DNA of 64,000 bases, taken from Heliopora coerulea (Eukaryota > Cnidaria > Anthozoa > Scleralcyonacea > Helioporidae). The notes under the pieces were generated by a model. That model was not told where the DNA came from, did no database searches, and saw only the letters and a list, made by a program, of their open reading frames with translations. Location of the stretch: contig JASJOG010000161.1 in assembly GCA_030142905.1 (NCBI GenBank), forward strand, positions 558,001 to 622,000, in the 5' to 3' direction. This document shows, one piece after another, positions 23,259 to 34,247 of this stretch; the stretch's first letter is position 1; every line of letters begins with the position of its first letter. A program made the translations under genes and the position numbers.

Positions 23259-24060
23259 TAATAATAATAATGATAATAATAATAATAATAATATGAGCTG
23301 ACTTTCCTCAGTAATAATAATAATAATAATCTAGTCTAAGAATGAAACAATATTCAGACTTAACCCTTGCAGTGGCACACCTAAACCGATCAAATTGGAA
23401 GTGCAACAGAGTACTGTTAATGTCAAACTGGATAAACGCATTGAGGAGTACTTTCAGGGACTTTACTCCCTTACATCCCTTGCTCCTTCCTGACCAGATA
23501 AGTTGGACGAGTAAGGACTGGCCCTGTGGGTGTTTCTTGAAATCCATTTTAATGGTAAAATTTCATTTCCTCACAAGTTCCCTGAAATGTGCAATGTCTG
23601 TTGCGGCCTTACCTGGCGGGATGCTGGGAGCCTGTAGAAGGCTGAAACCCCTTCCACTGTCCTTAGTAGGGTGGTGTACGAGTTGTAATGGTAGGCAAGA
23701 TGTTTCGGCATCCTCAGGGAGTGGCGCCCCTGCCTTGCCAGCAGGGTAAACGGGTGACAGAAAGCCACTTCTTGCCTTAATAGGCCGTTAATGGTAAGTA
23801 ACCTCACCTAAGGTGTTGGCAAACCTTCCCTCTTAGCCCAAAGGACTAGTAAATCCTTCTGACTGTCCTGATGTCCTTTACCTTAAATGATTGAGTTAGC
23901 CCAGGACACTTACGTGTCTGAAAGGAATTCTCCTTGTCTAAGAACAAAATAGATCACATTATCCAACTTCAGCTATTGGACTGGTGTCTAGCTTGCCTTA
24001 ATTGGTCGGCTTTGCGGAACAGACCCTTAGAATAGTCTGAGAGTAAGTGTGATAATTATT
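22461..24060. repeat. AAT-microsatellite-linked repeat units
   Basis: Units of an unrecognised family are joined by AAT microsatellites. The phrase tgagctgactttcctca followed by AAT runs occurs at 23296 and 24269. 22505-22560 and 23335-23695 are reverse-complement matches of 27950-27985 and 27285-27650, in collinear inverted order. The AAT runs and the shared end phrase resemble the 3' tail of the R4-like LINE at 28758, so these may be truncated LINE copies or their 5' regions. Confidence 0.5.
23218..23330. repeat. AAT microsatellite
   Basis: Two runs of aat with rare gat variants, 23218-23292 and 23314-23330, separated by the ctgactttcctca phrase. A shorter run lies at 24288-24303 and another aata/aat run at 22470-22510. 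Confidence 0.95.
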
Positions 24061-24940
24061 GAGGAAGTCTCATGATTTATAGGTGCAAAGCACCAGCCCT
24101 TGACCATGCCCAACCAACGGAATTGTGTATGTGAGACTGTGGTGTAAAATGGTATTAACTACTCACGATGTTTTTCACTTTGAGATTTCCACACCACTAT
24201 AATTTATTCGACATGTGCCCACTTTGGCATAATATGGCAATTTGGGCTAAACAACCTCATTACCTCGTATGAGCTGACTTTCCTCAATAATAATAATAAT
24301 AATAAAGTCTAAGAAGCCAATGAATTTAGTCTTAAGGTTACCTGTTTTAAGTTTATATGCGGAAGGGACAAGAACATTTACAAGTTTGAGAATGGCCTTC
24401 GAGATTTGTGAAATCCAGTTAACCAAATGAGCATGTTTGTTAGCTTGAAAGGCCACGGAAAATCACTTAATGGGGACCTTACCCAACAAGAACATCTTCG
24501 TAATCCGACGCCGCAAATACCAGAAACTGCTCATTGCGCATACGTTAGTAATAATGTAAACAACCTACACGGTGCTACTTCGTTACCGACGTCGTGCAAA
24601 GGAATGATTTGGAAGAGTTGCTGGCGAAGATGGCTCAAGAAATTAAAACGAACACAAGGTTGGTATTTATAAGCATATATACTGGATTGGATCCATTTTG
24701 GAACGATTAAAATCAATTTAGCTATTCTAGTGAAGCTAGTAAAGCTAAAAAACCCGAAAAAACAGTGACAGGTTCTGTACATCGATGAGGACGTATTTTA
24801 AATCTTGTTGGTAATCATTTCACTTTGATTGGCAGAACTATCAATTTTTAGAACAGAATTTTTAATTTTCTCACTAATAATGAATGTTTTTTTTTATTAT
24901 TTATAGTGCTGCCATGAAGTGCAATGAAAAACATGACATC

Positions 24941-25383
24941 TACCGTATTTTCTCTATTTAGCCCTCTGGGGGAAAGTTTTCTTTCGGCGCTTCCGGACTG
25001 GGGGCTTATTAAAGGAGGGGAGGGCTAAATTGAGGCTGGGGGCTAAATAAATTTTCATGTTCTTTAAAAATTACTTACATTACAGAATCATCCTCAGAGA
25101 AAGGTGAAGAGAAAATTTCATGAAACTTTCTTTTAAAAATTCATAAGTGCATCTTTATTTAGCCTTACTAGTGTGTGCCACAGGAAAATTATCACAAACT
25201 TCTGTATATGTACATGTATTGACTAATGTAAATAATTTTAGAAACTAAATAAGCAAAAGTCATAAGAGAAACACAACATTAGATCATCCAAGGGGGGTTA
25301 ATGGAGGGCGGGGATTGTTTTCTTTCAGCGCTTCTGGACTGGGGGCTTATTAGAAGGGGGGCCTAAATAGAGGAAATACGGTA
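24941..25383. mobile_element. MITE with about 25-bp terminal inverted repeats
   Basis: The left end taccgtattttctctattta and the right end taaatagaggaaatacggta are complementary apart from one or two bases, and the ends start and finish with TA. Subterminal blocks (gcgctt-ccggactgggggcttatta) occur as direct copies near 24986 and 25328. There is no coding capacity. A relative of the family may be present near 37700-37760. Confidence 0.75.
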
Positions 25384-25419
25384 CTTATGTCGAGAGCTGT
25401 TAACTGTAAAACCCTACAG

Positions 25420-25880
25420 TTTCCGTTCTTGTTCAAAAGTTAACGGAAATGCACGGACTACCATCGCCAACGAACTCGACAATCTCCAGGATATCAGATT
25501 TGATGTAAACCAGAAGTCTTTCAGAGATAGATGCCGACTTCTGAATAAGCATAATAACAAATTGAGAGAGCAAGAGAGTTCATGTGGTTCGAACTCGTAA
25601 GAGAGTGAGCTTGATCAGCTTTTGCAAAACATCAAGGAGAAGGCAAAAGAAGCTTCAGAATCATAGAGTCTAGAAAATCAGGACCAACAGGCCAAGGTTT
25701 CAAAAGATCGTAGAGCGGCCGAAAAAGTTCGTTTAACGGCAGTGGAAAGTTTAGGTCCCTGATATGGCGACGGGACGTGGTATTCTAATTCATACGCATA
25801 GGGTAAGAAAATGCGAGGAAAGATTTTTGCACGATTAGTCATGAAGCTAGAGAAAGACAACAAAAAAAGGTTTCAGGAAA
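25420..25880 (+). pseudogene. Myb/SANT-like transposon partner protein, relic
   Basis: One frame gives FDVNQKSFRDRCRLL, then KHNNKLREQESSC, ESELDQLLQNIKEK, a Gln/Lys/Glu-rich helix and KDRRAAEKVRL, interrupted by four or more stops. The order (conserved RDR block, a K..N.K..EE block, E..ELDQLL, coiled coil) is the same as in the Harbinger partner protein at 49783-50726. Such proteins bind transposon DNA and bring the transposase to the nucleus. It may be the remains of the coding region of the long-arm structure. Confidence 0.6.
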
Positions 25881-27099
25881 CCTACCACCACGACAAGTGC
25901 AATAGTTATATTATTATAATTTATTCCATAATTTGTAGAGGAAAATTCAATCCATGACCTTTTACCCACTACCTACGAAATTTTATCCACGACCCACAAC
26001 TTCTTACCCGTGACTCAAGACCTACGACCATTATTTAAACTGCATTTGAGCATGTTATTAGCGAGCCCAAATTGGAAACAACGAATCATTTTTGTCTCAG
26101 ACAATATTGATTTTTGGTTCGCTTGCTTAGGTTCCTTTGCGTTATTTTATTTATCATTAGGGCCGTTAGAATTATAAGTATGTTGCCACTGTTGCTGGGT
26201 CCAATGTTGTGGTGTTATGAACTATGAAAGTGTGGAGTGTGTAAATATAGCTGTACATTAGCATTTACATCGTTTCCTATTTCTTTGAGTTAGTCTACTG
26301 ACAAGAGATTTTCATCGTGTTATATTTATGTGTTGTGTTGTCGTTTCCAAATATTTTAATCGTAGCCGCAACTCGACCTTTTACAATGATGGGAGGGGGA
26401 AAAAAGTGAGTATTCTCGTAAAAATATTCAAACCATGGTAGACATTTTCACTTTTGATAAATAAGCACTGAAGTTACATTGAAGTTTTATTAGATACTTT
26501 TGTATTACGGCTGATTTTTATCAGCGCACTATACAATTCCGTCAGCACCGTTTACACTAAAAATCACCCGTACCGTGTCCAAAATCACGGCACCCGTGCC
26601 AAAATTTTAGCCGTACAGTGTACAAAATGTTAACACTATCAAAGGGGCTTGAATCTGAGTCCGAGTTTCGTAGTATGCCAAATCTAATTTCCGTCGTTTC
26701 ATGTTTAATTAATGAAGCTTTTTTTGTAGTGAAGGAAAATTACACTCTGTTTACTGGTTTATCGGGACGTTATTTTTGAATAATATTGACATTGATCCTT
26801 TCATCCACGTACCACTGCTGAACCTTGACGCCCTTGGTAGAGCGTAATTAGACTTAACAGATTTCATTAACACAAATGAGTCGAAATCCATGTCAACTTC
26901 AACGTGATCGATGGTCAAACGAAACCATGACGCGGCTCATGGTTTATGACTTGTTCGTTCGGGTAATATGATAGTACAATACATGATTTTTCTTTTTCGA
27001 ATTTTGGATTTTATCTCAGTCTTTATTTGTGTCCATATACGAGTGCATTTTTGAGTTCCCATGAGTGTACCATGCACTGGATAGTTTGGGGCAAATTGT

Positions 27100-28112
27100 A
27101 GTAAAATATGTGTTGATTTGATTGGCTATTTCTTTTTCATCGCTGTAAATATGGTCGCAAAGGTTTTTTATTGAGGTAATGGTCGCAGTAGTTTCACTGG
27201 TTTCAATTCCAGGAGTAAAATGTTAACTAGTGCTGACATAACTGTTGCCAATGTATATAACCTTTTCCCCTTTTTACTATTTTTATTACAACTCGCACAC
27301 CACCCAACTAAGGAGAATGGAAAGGGTATCAGCTTGCTATGAGCTCCCAGCATCCCACCAGGTAAAGCTGCAACAAACATTGGACAATTCAGGGAACTTC
27401 TGGGGAAAGGAAATTAAACCATTAAAATGGATTTTAAGAAATACTCACAAGGCCAACTCTTATTCGCCCAACTCATCCGGTCAGGAAGGAGTAAGGGATG
27501 TACACCCCTTTAAAGTCCCTGAAACTACTCCCCGATGTGTATATCCAGTTTGACCTTAACGGTACTCTGTTGCATTACCAACCAGTTAAGGTCAGTTTAG
27601 GTGTGCCACTGCAAGAGATAAGTCTGAGTATTGTTTTATTCGTAGACTAGAGCAGATCTGTTTCAGCATTTAAATCAGGTTTATCCTCAACCAACTAAGG
27701 TCAAGAACATCAGCCTGCTGTAGAGATTTTCTTCTAGTCCTTGAGCAAACAGGGCAGGTTTGCCACCACCTGAAGGTAGTGTACTTGCAGCTGCCAGTCA
27801 ATTGAGGCAAGCTGAGATTTTCGGCTACCTGTCTACCCAGTTGGCAATGTAGGGGCATCACTCTCTAGGTCTTCTCATCAAAGTCTGCTCGTGTTACCGA
27901 GGTCGCTGGCTCCGATCTCAATGTCCCACCCACCTACTTCACGGAGTTTCCTTCTAGATAAGTTGCCATCCAAGGCTAAAGAGTCCTTGGCTAGGGAGTT
28001 ACTGAAACTTGCCGAAGGTGTCACCCCGAACTCTGTTGAGCGGGAGCATTCACATTTCCATGGTAGGCTAAAGCTGTGCTTGTCCTACTCCAGTGCCTAT
28101 ATTATTATTGTT
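27100..28112. repeat. Inverted counterpart of the 22.5-23.7 kb repeat
   Basis: 27285-27650 matches the reverse complement of 23335-23695 (for example tcccagcatcccaccaggta with tacctggcgggatgctggga). 27950-27985 matches the reverse complement of the segment starting 22505 (shared ttagccttggatggcaactta). The open frame 27245-27553 is the complement of repeat sequence and is not called as a gene. The segment ends at a short ATT run at 28100-28112. Confidence 0.6.
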
Positions 28113-28735
28113 TTTAATAGACTTCTACGGCCTTGAAAAACATACCAATCACTGTTGGCCTTAAAAGACTGGGAGATCTGTGATCCAATTCAATTTGGCT
28201 GTACAACTCCAGATATTACTTTTCTCGTTATTGTCTCCCTGTCCATAAGCACTACCTCCTGTATCTCTCTCACTGGTCTTTTTGTTACCTCTTTGCCCGC
28301 AATCAGTTTTAGTATTTGGTCTTTTACCTGAGCTATCCAACCGCCTAGGCAGCCTATCACCAAAGGCACAATTTCGACTCTAAATCCTAAACGTTATTCA
28401 CACGTTTCAAAGTCCAGTTATTGATATTTTCATAATTTTTCCATGTTCTTTCCTTGATGTTCTCTTCCATTGAACAAGACATGTCAACGAATCAAATTTT
28501 TTTCTTTTCCTTGTTTTCTAGAAATAAATCCGGTCATCTTCTTTAGTTTTCCTCGCTCAATATTCGAAACCCCAACTTATCTTTTTTCCTTTACTTTCTT
28601 ACTCGGTCTTCTACCAAGCGGTTTCTTTGTTAATCATTCCTTCTTGTATACCCTGTTCTATAGCAAATACCTTCAATGCGTTGTTATGCCTTCTAAGATA
28701 TTCATTTCCAGGTAATAATTTGTATCCGGCCAAAG
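28113..28735 (-). pseudogene. R4/R2-type LINE, 5'-truncated second copy
   Basis: Minus-strand translation in scattered frames gives GNEYLRRHNNALKVFA, then IGCLGGW, then VLMDRETITRKVISGVVQPN. These match, in order, the C-terminal pieces EYLSRHNN, GCLGGGG and SERETIIRKVLGGVVQPE of the longer LINE at 28758-33146. The copy holds only the C-terminal Zn-knuckle and endonuclease end, with many stops. It sits head-to-tail with the longer copy, separated by an AAT microsatellite. Confidence 0.7.
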
Positions 28736-28757
28736 ATTATTATTATTATTATTTTTC
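28736..28757. repeat. ATT microsatellite at LINE 3' junction
   Basis: A run of att triplets lies between the 3' end of the longer R4-like LINE (minus strand) and the truncated copy. Similar AAT/ATT runs flank the other copies at 28100 and 33147. Confidence 0.9.
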
Positions 28758-31700
28758 TATCAGCCAGCTCATATTCTGGTAATTATTCCTTCCGACCAAA
28801 TATTGCTGGGAGGTAACCGAGGTACAAGTGTTCCCATAGGTTCACACTAAGGCTGATGCGCTTCGGCTATACGTTCACTACTCTGGCTGTACCACTCCGC
28901 CAAGCACTTTCCTAATTATTGTTTCCCTCTCAGAAAGCACCATCCACTGCATTGTACTGATTGTCCTAATCACACTGTCCTCATCTCCAATAATTTTCCT
29001 CACTACTCTGGTGGCATCTTCGCCACCACCTCCCAGGCATCCATTTGTTACCAGCACCACTTCCACTTTGTACCTTCTTCTCTTTTCTCTGGTTTCGAAT
29101 GCCAGCTGCTGATACTTCTGTAACTTCGTTCTCGTCGCTTCCTCGATGTTCAGCTCTTTAGGCATGACATGTCCACTAACCAGATCTTCCTTGCTTTCTC
29201 ATCCTCTAATGTCAAGTCTGGTCTGCGTGCAGAGCCGGTCTTTCTCATCCTATGCTGAAAGTCCCAACACAGCCTAAACCCGTTCCCCTTCAAGATATGA
29301 CTTTTCTCCCATCAAACAGTGTACCATGCCGTATTGGCAGGGAGAAGTTCTCTCTCAACGGCCCAGCTAACAGCCAGTACCATCAAGGTATTGTTGTGCC
29401 TACTGAGATACTCGGTTCCTGCCAGAATCGCACATCCTGCCAGCAGGTGATGAACGGTTTGAACCATCTACATTTTACGTCCCCGTCTCCTATCCCACGC
29501 AACACTTTCCACTTCCGAGTCTCCACCATCTGCTCCTGCAAATCCATGATTCCAGCCGTCTTCTGCGGTGTGATATTTGTGTTCAACCACAAAAGGGTCT
29601 CGTTCTCCTGCCCTGCAAACACTTGACTCTGCATACCCTTCTCCTTATAATCATTCTTCAACTTCTCTGTACACCCGTTCTGCATTCCTTTCTTCAGCTC
29701 CGCCCAGCATCCTGCTCATTCTTGCTCCATCTTCTCACAATCTCTCCAGACCTCTTCCTCCCCAAATTTAACCTCCACTGCAACTTCACCCAGCGCTTGT
29801 TCTGCTTTCCTTTCTAACCTCTTGTATTCGCTGTTATACTCTCTCTTCCAAACAATCCTTATCAAGCGGCTCGTGCTACAAACCATGTACGTTGCCACCC
29901 GCACCTTTGTTTTCTTATAAACCTGCCGCATACTCTTCAAGCCTCCTCAATCCTATCTCTTTAGGTAGAACCTCTCATCACTTGCCTGTCAGCCCAGCAT
30001 ATCTCTCTTGCGTAGAATATCCTTCACCAACATGTCAATGTCATATAACTCCTTCTGGGTGAACTGGCATACATTCATGGCGTAGGCCGCAGCCAGGATT
30101 ACTCTGCAATTGATCGCTCTCATGACATTCTTATCATACAGCTCAAGTTATACGAGGCTGTCCAACCTCTTTCACATTTCTTCCTTGATTCTCTGCAATA
30201 CTTCCTCTTTGTTTATCTGCTTCCCCTGCTCTATTCCAAGGAATTTGTAGAAGTCATCCTTCTCTGGGTCCAGTGCCTCTGCCCTCTCTTCCAATATAGT
30301 CAGGCCCTCGCCTTTAGTCATCTTACCTCTTCTAAATACTATCTCCGCACATTTCTTCACCCTGTACACCGCCCCTTTATCGTCATTAGCTTTCACGATT
30401 ATCTCGTTAGCAGCTTCCATCTGTTTATGACTTTCCTGGTAGGTCTTCAGGTCATCAGTAAATCAGCTGTGCGTCCTCTTCGTGAGTCTTTCACGGGGGG
30501 GTCCCATCCTATATCCTGTTGTTCCCTCCAGTAGCATTGTAACTGGAACCTCAGTCAGACAGAATCCTACCGGCGAAAACTGTCCCCTTGTAAAAAGCCT
30601 CACCGTATTCTAATCCATCTATTCTGCACCTTGTGATTTCAAGCATTCAACTCTAACCTTGTCTTCCAGCTGCTCATCGATTTCCGTAGCACATTTATCC
30701 CATCCAATCGTATACCATCACCATCCAGTCATGGTGAACTTTGTCGTACGCCTTCCTGTAGTCGTAGAATGCGACCGCCAGGTCCCTCTTGTGTTCTCTT
30801 ACCTCGTCTATTATACACATATCAATAAGTAGTTGGTAAACCCTACCCAACACTCCCCCTGAGGCTCCTAGTTGTCCTTCATCCCATATCTCGTTCCGTC
30901 GAGCATGATCTCTCATGTACCGTCCTATCATACCAGTGAATAACTTGTACTAAGTATTTAGACACGTTATCGGTCTGTACTCCTCCTTAAACGACAAATC
31001 CTCAGTCTTTGGTAAAAGGACTGTCCTGCCTAAGGTCACCCATTGCGGAATGCCCTCTGGATCTTCATTCCAGCTCTTCATTGCCCTTCTAATGTCTTCC
31101 AGGTTCCACTAAACTTCTTCCACCAGAAATTCTGGATTCCGTCAATACCAGGTGAGCTCCAATTATTCCTCCTTTTTATAGCTTTCCCAATTGTTTCTTC
31201 ACTTATCTCGATATCCTGTACGTCCATGATCTTTTTCAAATCCTCCTTGATTTTCTCCATCCGCAGTTGTGCAAAGTAATCTTCTCCTCCTCCAAAATGC
31301 CTCCCCAAAATTCCACGAATCTCTCCCTTTTCGGGTTTTGCCCTTAAATTCCTTTGTACTATTCACTCTCTTGTAGAAAGCCCCTTCATCTGTTACAAAC
31401 ATTGCGTTATTCTTACTTCTCTTCCTCTTCTCCACTGCTTTCAGCAATATCACTTTCTTCACCCTCATCTTATCCAACCACTTCTCCGAGGATTCCACAA
31501 GCTTCTGCGTGCCTGCTGATCCTCCTACATACTTTCTCAGTTCTTGTAACATCCTCACTTCTTTCCTCGTTGCTTTTCTTTGTGTCTTTCTGCGATAGAG
31601 GTCATTATTCACTCTTGCTATTCTCTGCCTTAGTGCCTTAATCTGGTTGCATAACCTCCTCTCTCTTCTATTTCCTTCTCCGTTCAATCTCCTTCCTATG

Positions 31701-33146
31701 TCCTTGACTCTTACCTTGGCATTCAGTAATCTTGCTATTGCCCTTCCCATGGCATAAACTGCATCTGTGATCTCCTCCAACTTATTGCTACTTTTAAGGT
31801 ATTTGCTAAGTATCTTATTTGCACACTTTGCTCTTTCTGGAGGCAGTTCTTTAAGTTTCGGAAGTCTGTTCTTTTCTTCGATGTTGGTTGCATTTGTTGG
31901 TTTTAGCTGCGCTAACTCCGCTGTGAAATCCTCTCTTAATGCTTCTTCTCCTTCTGTCCCGGCTGCTTAATCTGCTTCTGTTCCTCTATAGGGTTCTTGC
32001 TCCACATCTTTCTCTGACACGCCTACCACTCTTACTGTCTCCTCGAATTCTCCGTCCTCAACTCCTGCCTCATTTCCCTCCTCCCCACGCTCCTCATTCC
32101 TTTTTTTTCACCAAGACAAGGTTCGCAATTTGTTTCTCCTTCTTAAGTCTAGCAGCATTATCTCTCAGCTTTTGATCTTTTAATCTCTCTCCAAACTCCT
32201 GTTCCCATCTATCACCTACTCTCTTCATGAAACCAAGTCCACGTTCCCTTTCCTCCGTATCTATTTCAACCAGTCGAACCTTCTTGGCTGTCGTCCAATC
32301 CATACTCTCTGGTGGTGACTCAGACGTAGACTTCTCAGATCGTCCTTCTAGCTGACCCATTACTTCTTCCTCTAGTTTGAACCTCCTGGAATTATCTACT
32401 AGGTTCTGGGCTGAAACAGTCTTCTTTGTCCGCATTTCATTTGACCATCTCTTTTTAACCCACTTCATGAATCCGCTTCCTCTCTTTTCTCAGTTTCTAT
32501 CTTGACGAGCTGTACTTTCTCCTCCAAAGTCCACTCCGGCCTCTTCCTTCTCCCTCGGTTGTTTATGGGTGCTCTAGTAATATTCTCGGCTTCCACTGCA
32601 TTTGTTCGATCTAGAGCATCTATTTCTAAAGTTAAAGGTTTACTCATGATTTCATATCCCAGCAGTTCATATATGGAGTACCGGTAAGTTTTACATGCAC
32701 GGGAATGGTCAGTCCGCCTGAAGTTGCCCGGCTCATCAGGTAAAGCATTTCTTAAAACACAGGTTCGCCACCTCTGTGAGTTTTACGTTCACGACCCCCT
32801 GTCGTATCAGCCACCATTCTGGCATCCCCTCAGCACGTAACTTCACCTTGGGATGACGGGTTTTTCTGTCGGGGTTTTCCTTCCCTTAGACTATTGCTAT
32901 ACGCTAATGAGCTCCATCCGCCTGGGTTTCCTGTTAGGGTTTCCTTATAATGACGTTTTCCTTCTCCTAGATGGGTTGCCTTCACCACGGCTTAAGAGCC
33001 CCATCTCCCCTTCCTGCAACCGAAGGTAGAGGGGCTTGAGGATCTTATCACTTGCCCAAGGTGAACCCTCAGACTAGTGGAGGGAAGGAGTCGTCTTACT
33101 TCTCCATTCTTGACCGGTCCCCTGGCAAGATCTAACCACTGCCCCA
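28758..33146 (-). mobile_element. R4/Dong-like LINE with restriction-like endonuclease
   Basis: This 4.4-kb element reads on the minus strand. In order it holds a GC-rich 5' leader (33146-32650), an N-terminal DNA-binding region, a reverse transcriptase, a CCHC knuckle and a restriction-like endonuclease, ending in a short 3' UTR and an AAT run. The R4/Dong branch of LINEs includes Dong of silkworm, which inserts in TAA repeats. AAT tracts at both ends fit that, although they could also be copied tails. Confidence 0.75.
28878..32647 (-). pseudogene. LINE polyprotein: SANT-like, RT, CCHC, restriction-like endonuclease
   Basis: From the minus-strand start at 32647: two similar SANT/Myb-like segments (WTLEEKVQLVKIETEKREE near 32530 and WTTAKKVRLVEIDTEERE near 32270), with KWVKKRW and RVGDRWEQEF after them; an Arg/Lys-rich linker (31200-31780); RT fingers (SSPGIDGIQNFWWKKF near 31140), motif A (YDYRKAYDKVHHDW near 30740), catalytic FTDD near 30455 and YKFLG near 30235; a CCHC-like HHLLAGC near 29440; and endonuclease residues RPDLTLED near 29215 with CLGGGG near 29040. 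The stop is at 28878. Several frameshifts and stops break the single frame, so it is inactive but recent enough to be nearly full length. Confidence 0.8.
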
Positions 33147-33186
33147 ATCGTTATTATCGTTATCGTTATTATTATTATTATTATTT
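33147..33186. repeat. ATT/GTT microsatellite between two LINEs
   Basis: Imperfect att triplets with cgtt variants join the 5' end of the R4-like LINE (minus strand) to the 3' end of the next LINE fragment. Confidence 0.9.
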
Positions 33187-33455
33187 CAATCTTTGATATC
33201 TCAGTTTTGATTTTATACTAGTAACTTACCATTGAGATCAAGTAGCAACAAGCAGCCAAGGGTCACAAGGACATTTTCAGTTCTCTTTAGGTCTCTAAGA
33301 CCTTCCTTAATATTCTCGCTCTCCCAAGTGTTGCGGTTTTCTGAATATGTTCCTCTTTTGTCTTTATTCAAATTTTCTCAAGGTTTTTTGGCATCTTTCT
33401 TAGGGCTCCAACAACAACTGGCATCACTTCTTTAAAATCGTGTGATAGAGGAACC
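33187..33455 (-). pseudogene. LINE fragment, C-terminal endonuclease end (distal part)
   Basis: Minus-strand pieces KEVMPVVVGAL, NLEKI, QKTATLGRARILRKVLE resemble the extreme C-terminus of LINEs with a restriction-like endonuclease, distinct from the R4-like copies next door. Stops interrupt it. It continues the fragment at 34042-34236, from which it is separated by a fold-back element. Confidence 0.65.
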
Positions 33456-33559
33456 AGGCGGGAACCTTAAGTCAAGCATAAATAGTAGCGCCCAGCATAT
33501 TGTACGGAATAGAGGCTTGACAAATTTGAAACTTTTAGGAATAATTTATTAAGGAACAG

Positions 33560-33602
33560 AGACTTACTTTTCGTTGCAGCGTGCGACATCATCAGAGGTT
33601 AC
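33560..33602 (-). ncRNA. Hammerhead-like core, left arm of fold-back
   Basis: On the minus strand: CUGAUGA, U, hairpin GUCGCA-CGC-UGCAAC (one C-A mismatch), GAAA, then AGUAAGUC. The core CUGAUGA and GAAA are intact; the cleavage-side GAAACGU of its partner is altered to GAAAAGU. See the partner arm at 33935-33990. Confidence 0.4.
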
Positions 33603-33934
33603 ATCAATTATATAGCGGACTAACTAGGGTTATATTACAATCAGAGAGCCTAAAATAAAAGTAACAACAAAGTAAAGAAAGGAGGAGCTACGACACATTG
33701 CGACAATAAAGAATCAATAAAATGAAATGCCATGAAAAAGAAGTATATCAGTTAGAACAGGGATAGAGGAATAGAACTGAGATTTGTGTTTAACGAAGGG
33801 TTAAGTTGGCGAATATGTAGGCTTTCCTTGACAAACTCCTCCTTTCTTCATCTTGTTGTCACTTTTATTTTAATCTCTGATTGTAATATAATCCTAATTT
33901 GTCGCCTATATAATTGATGTAACCCTTCCTATTG

Positions 33935-33990
33935 TCTCACTCTGATGTTGCGGGCCGCAATGAAACGTTAGTCTCTGTTCCTTAATAAAT
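33935..33990 (+). ncRNA. Hammerhead-like core, right arm of fold-back
   Basis: On the plus strand: ACU, CUGAUG, hairpin UUGCG-GGC-CGCAA, U, GAAACGUU, AGUC. ACU pairs with AGU. Compared with the left arm the hairpin is kept although several of its bases changed (including an A to G that restores a C-A mismatch to U-A type pairing), but the last core A of CUGAUGA is missing. Confidence 0.4.
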
Positions 33991-34041
33991 TATTCTTAAA
34001 AGTTACGAATTAGTCATGCCTCTATTCCATACAATATGCTT

Positions 34042-34236
34042 GGAGGTATCACTTCCACTTCTGTCATGGACCATATCCTTGGTATTTCTCGTTTCAAGTC
34101 CTGGTATTTGTTTACTTTCTCTCTTTCCTTTCCTTCCACTCTGCTATCCCCTTGTATTGCAATATCAATGATTTTACACACTTTCTCTTTCTTCTCCACA
34201 ATCACTATGTAAGGTCGTCTTGCTTTTATTATATTA
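34042..34236 (-). pseudogene. LINE fragment, restriction-like endonuclease (proximal part)
   Basis: Minus-strand frame reads KARRPYIVIVEKKEKVCKIIDIAI, then KVNKYQDLKREI and MTEVEVIP. This is the catalytic core layout of the LINE restriction-like endonuclease (RPDI...D.A.P), but the usual Asp after Arg-Pro is Tyr here. The frame then runs into the fold-back element. The distal part resumes at 33455. Confidence 0.7.
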
Positions 34237-34247
34237 TTGTTGGGAGT

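Larger units (their letters stand above)
20117..27083. mobile_element. 7-kb structure with long inverted terminal arms
   Basis: 20117-20955 plus 21395-21525 pair, reverse-complemented, with 25905-27083. Anchors: ataaagactgagat (20168) with atctcagtctttat (27013); the ccatgagccacg block (20260) with cggctcatgg (26935); tagttcataacaccacaac (20899) with gttgtggtgttatgaacta (26207); tccctacaaattatggaataaatt-type block (21490) with aatttattccataatttgtagag (25918). The arms are diverged, roughly three quarters identical by eye. Between them lie a Myb-like relic, a MITE and other repeats. It is most simply an old DNA transposon with arms over 1 kb. Confidence 0.7.
33494..34041. mobile_element. Fold-back element with hammerhead-like arms
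   Basis: 33494-33680 pairs with 33868-34041 in inverted orientation: agcatattgtacggaatagagg with cctctattccatacaatatgct, ggaataatttattaaggaacagagac with gtctctgttccttaataaattattc, and ttacatcaattatatag with ctatataattgatgtaa. The central 190 bp is single-copy here. It lies inside a LINE fragment. The layout (two inverted 3'-end-like arms) recalls the Penelope palindrome at 998-4197, though no coding region remains. Confidence 0.8.
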
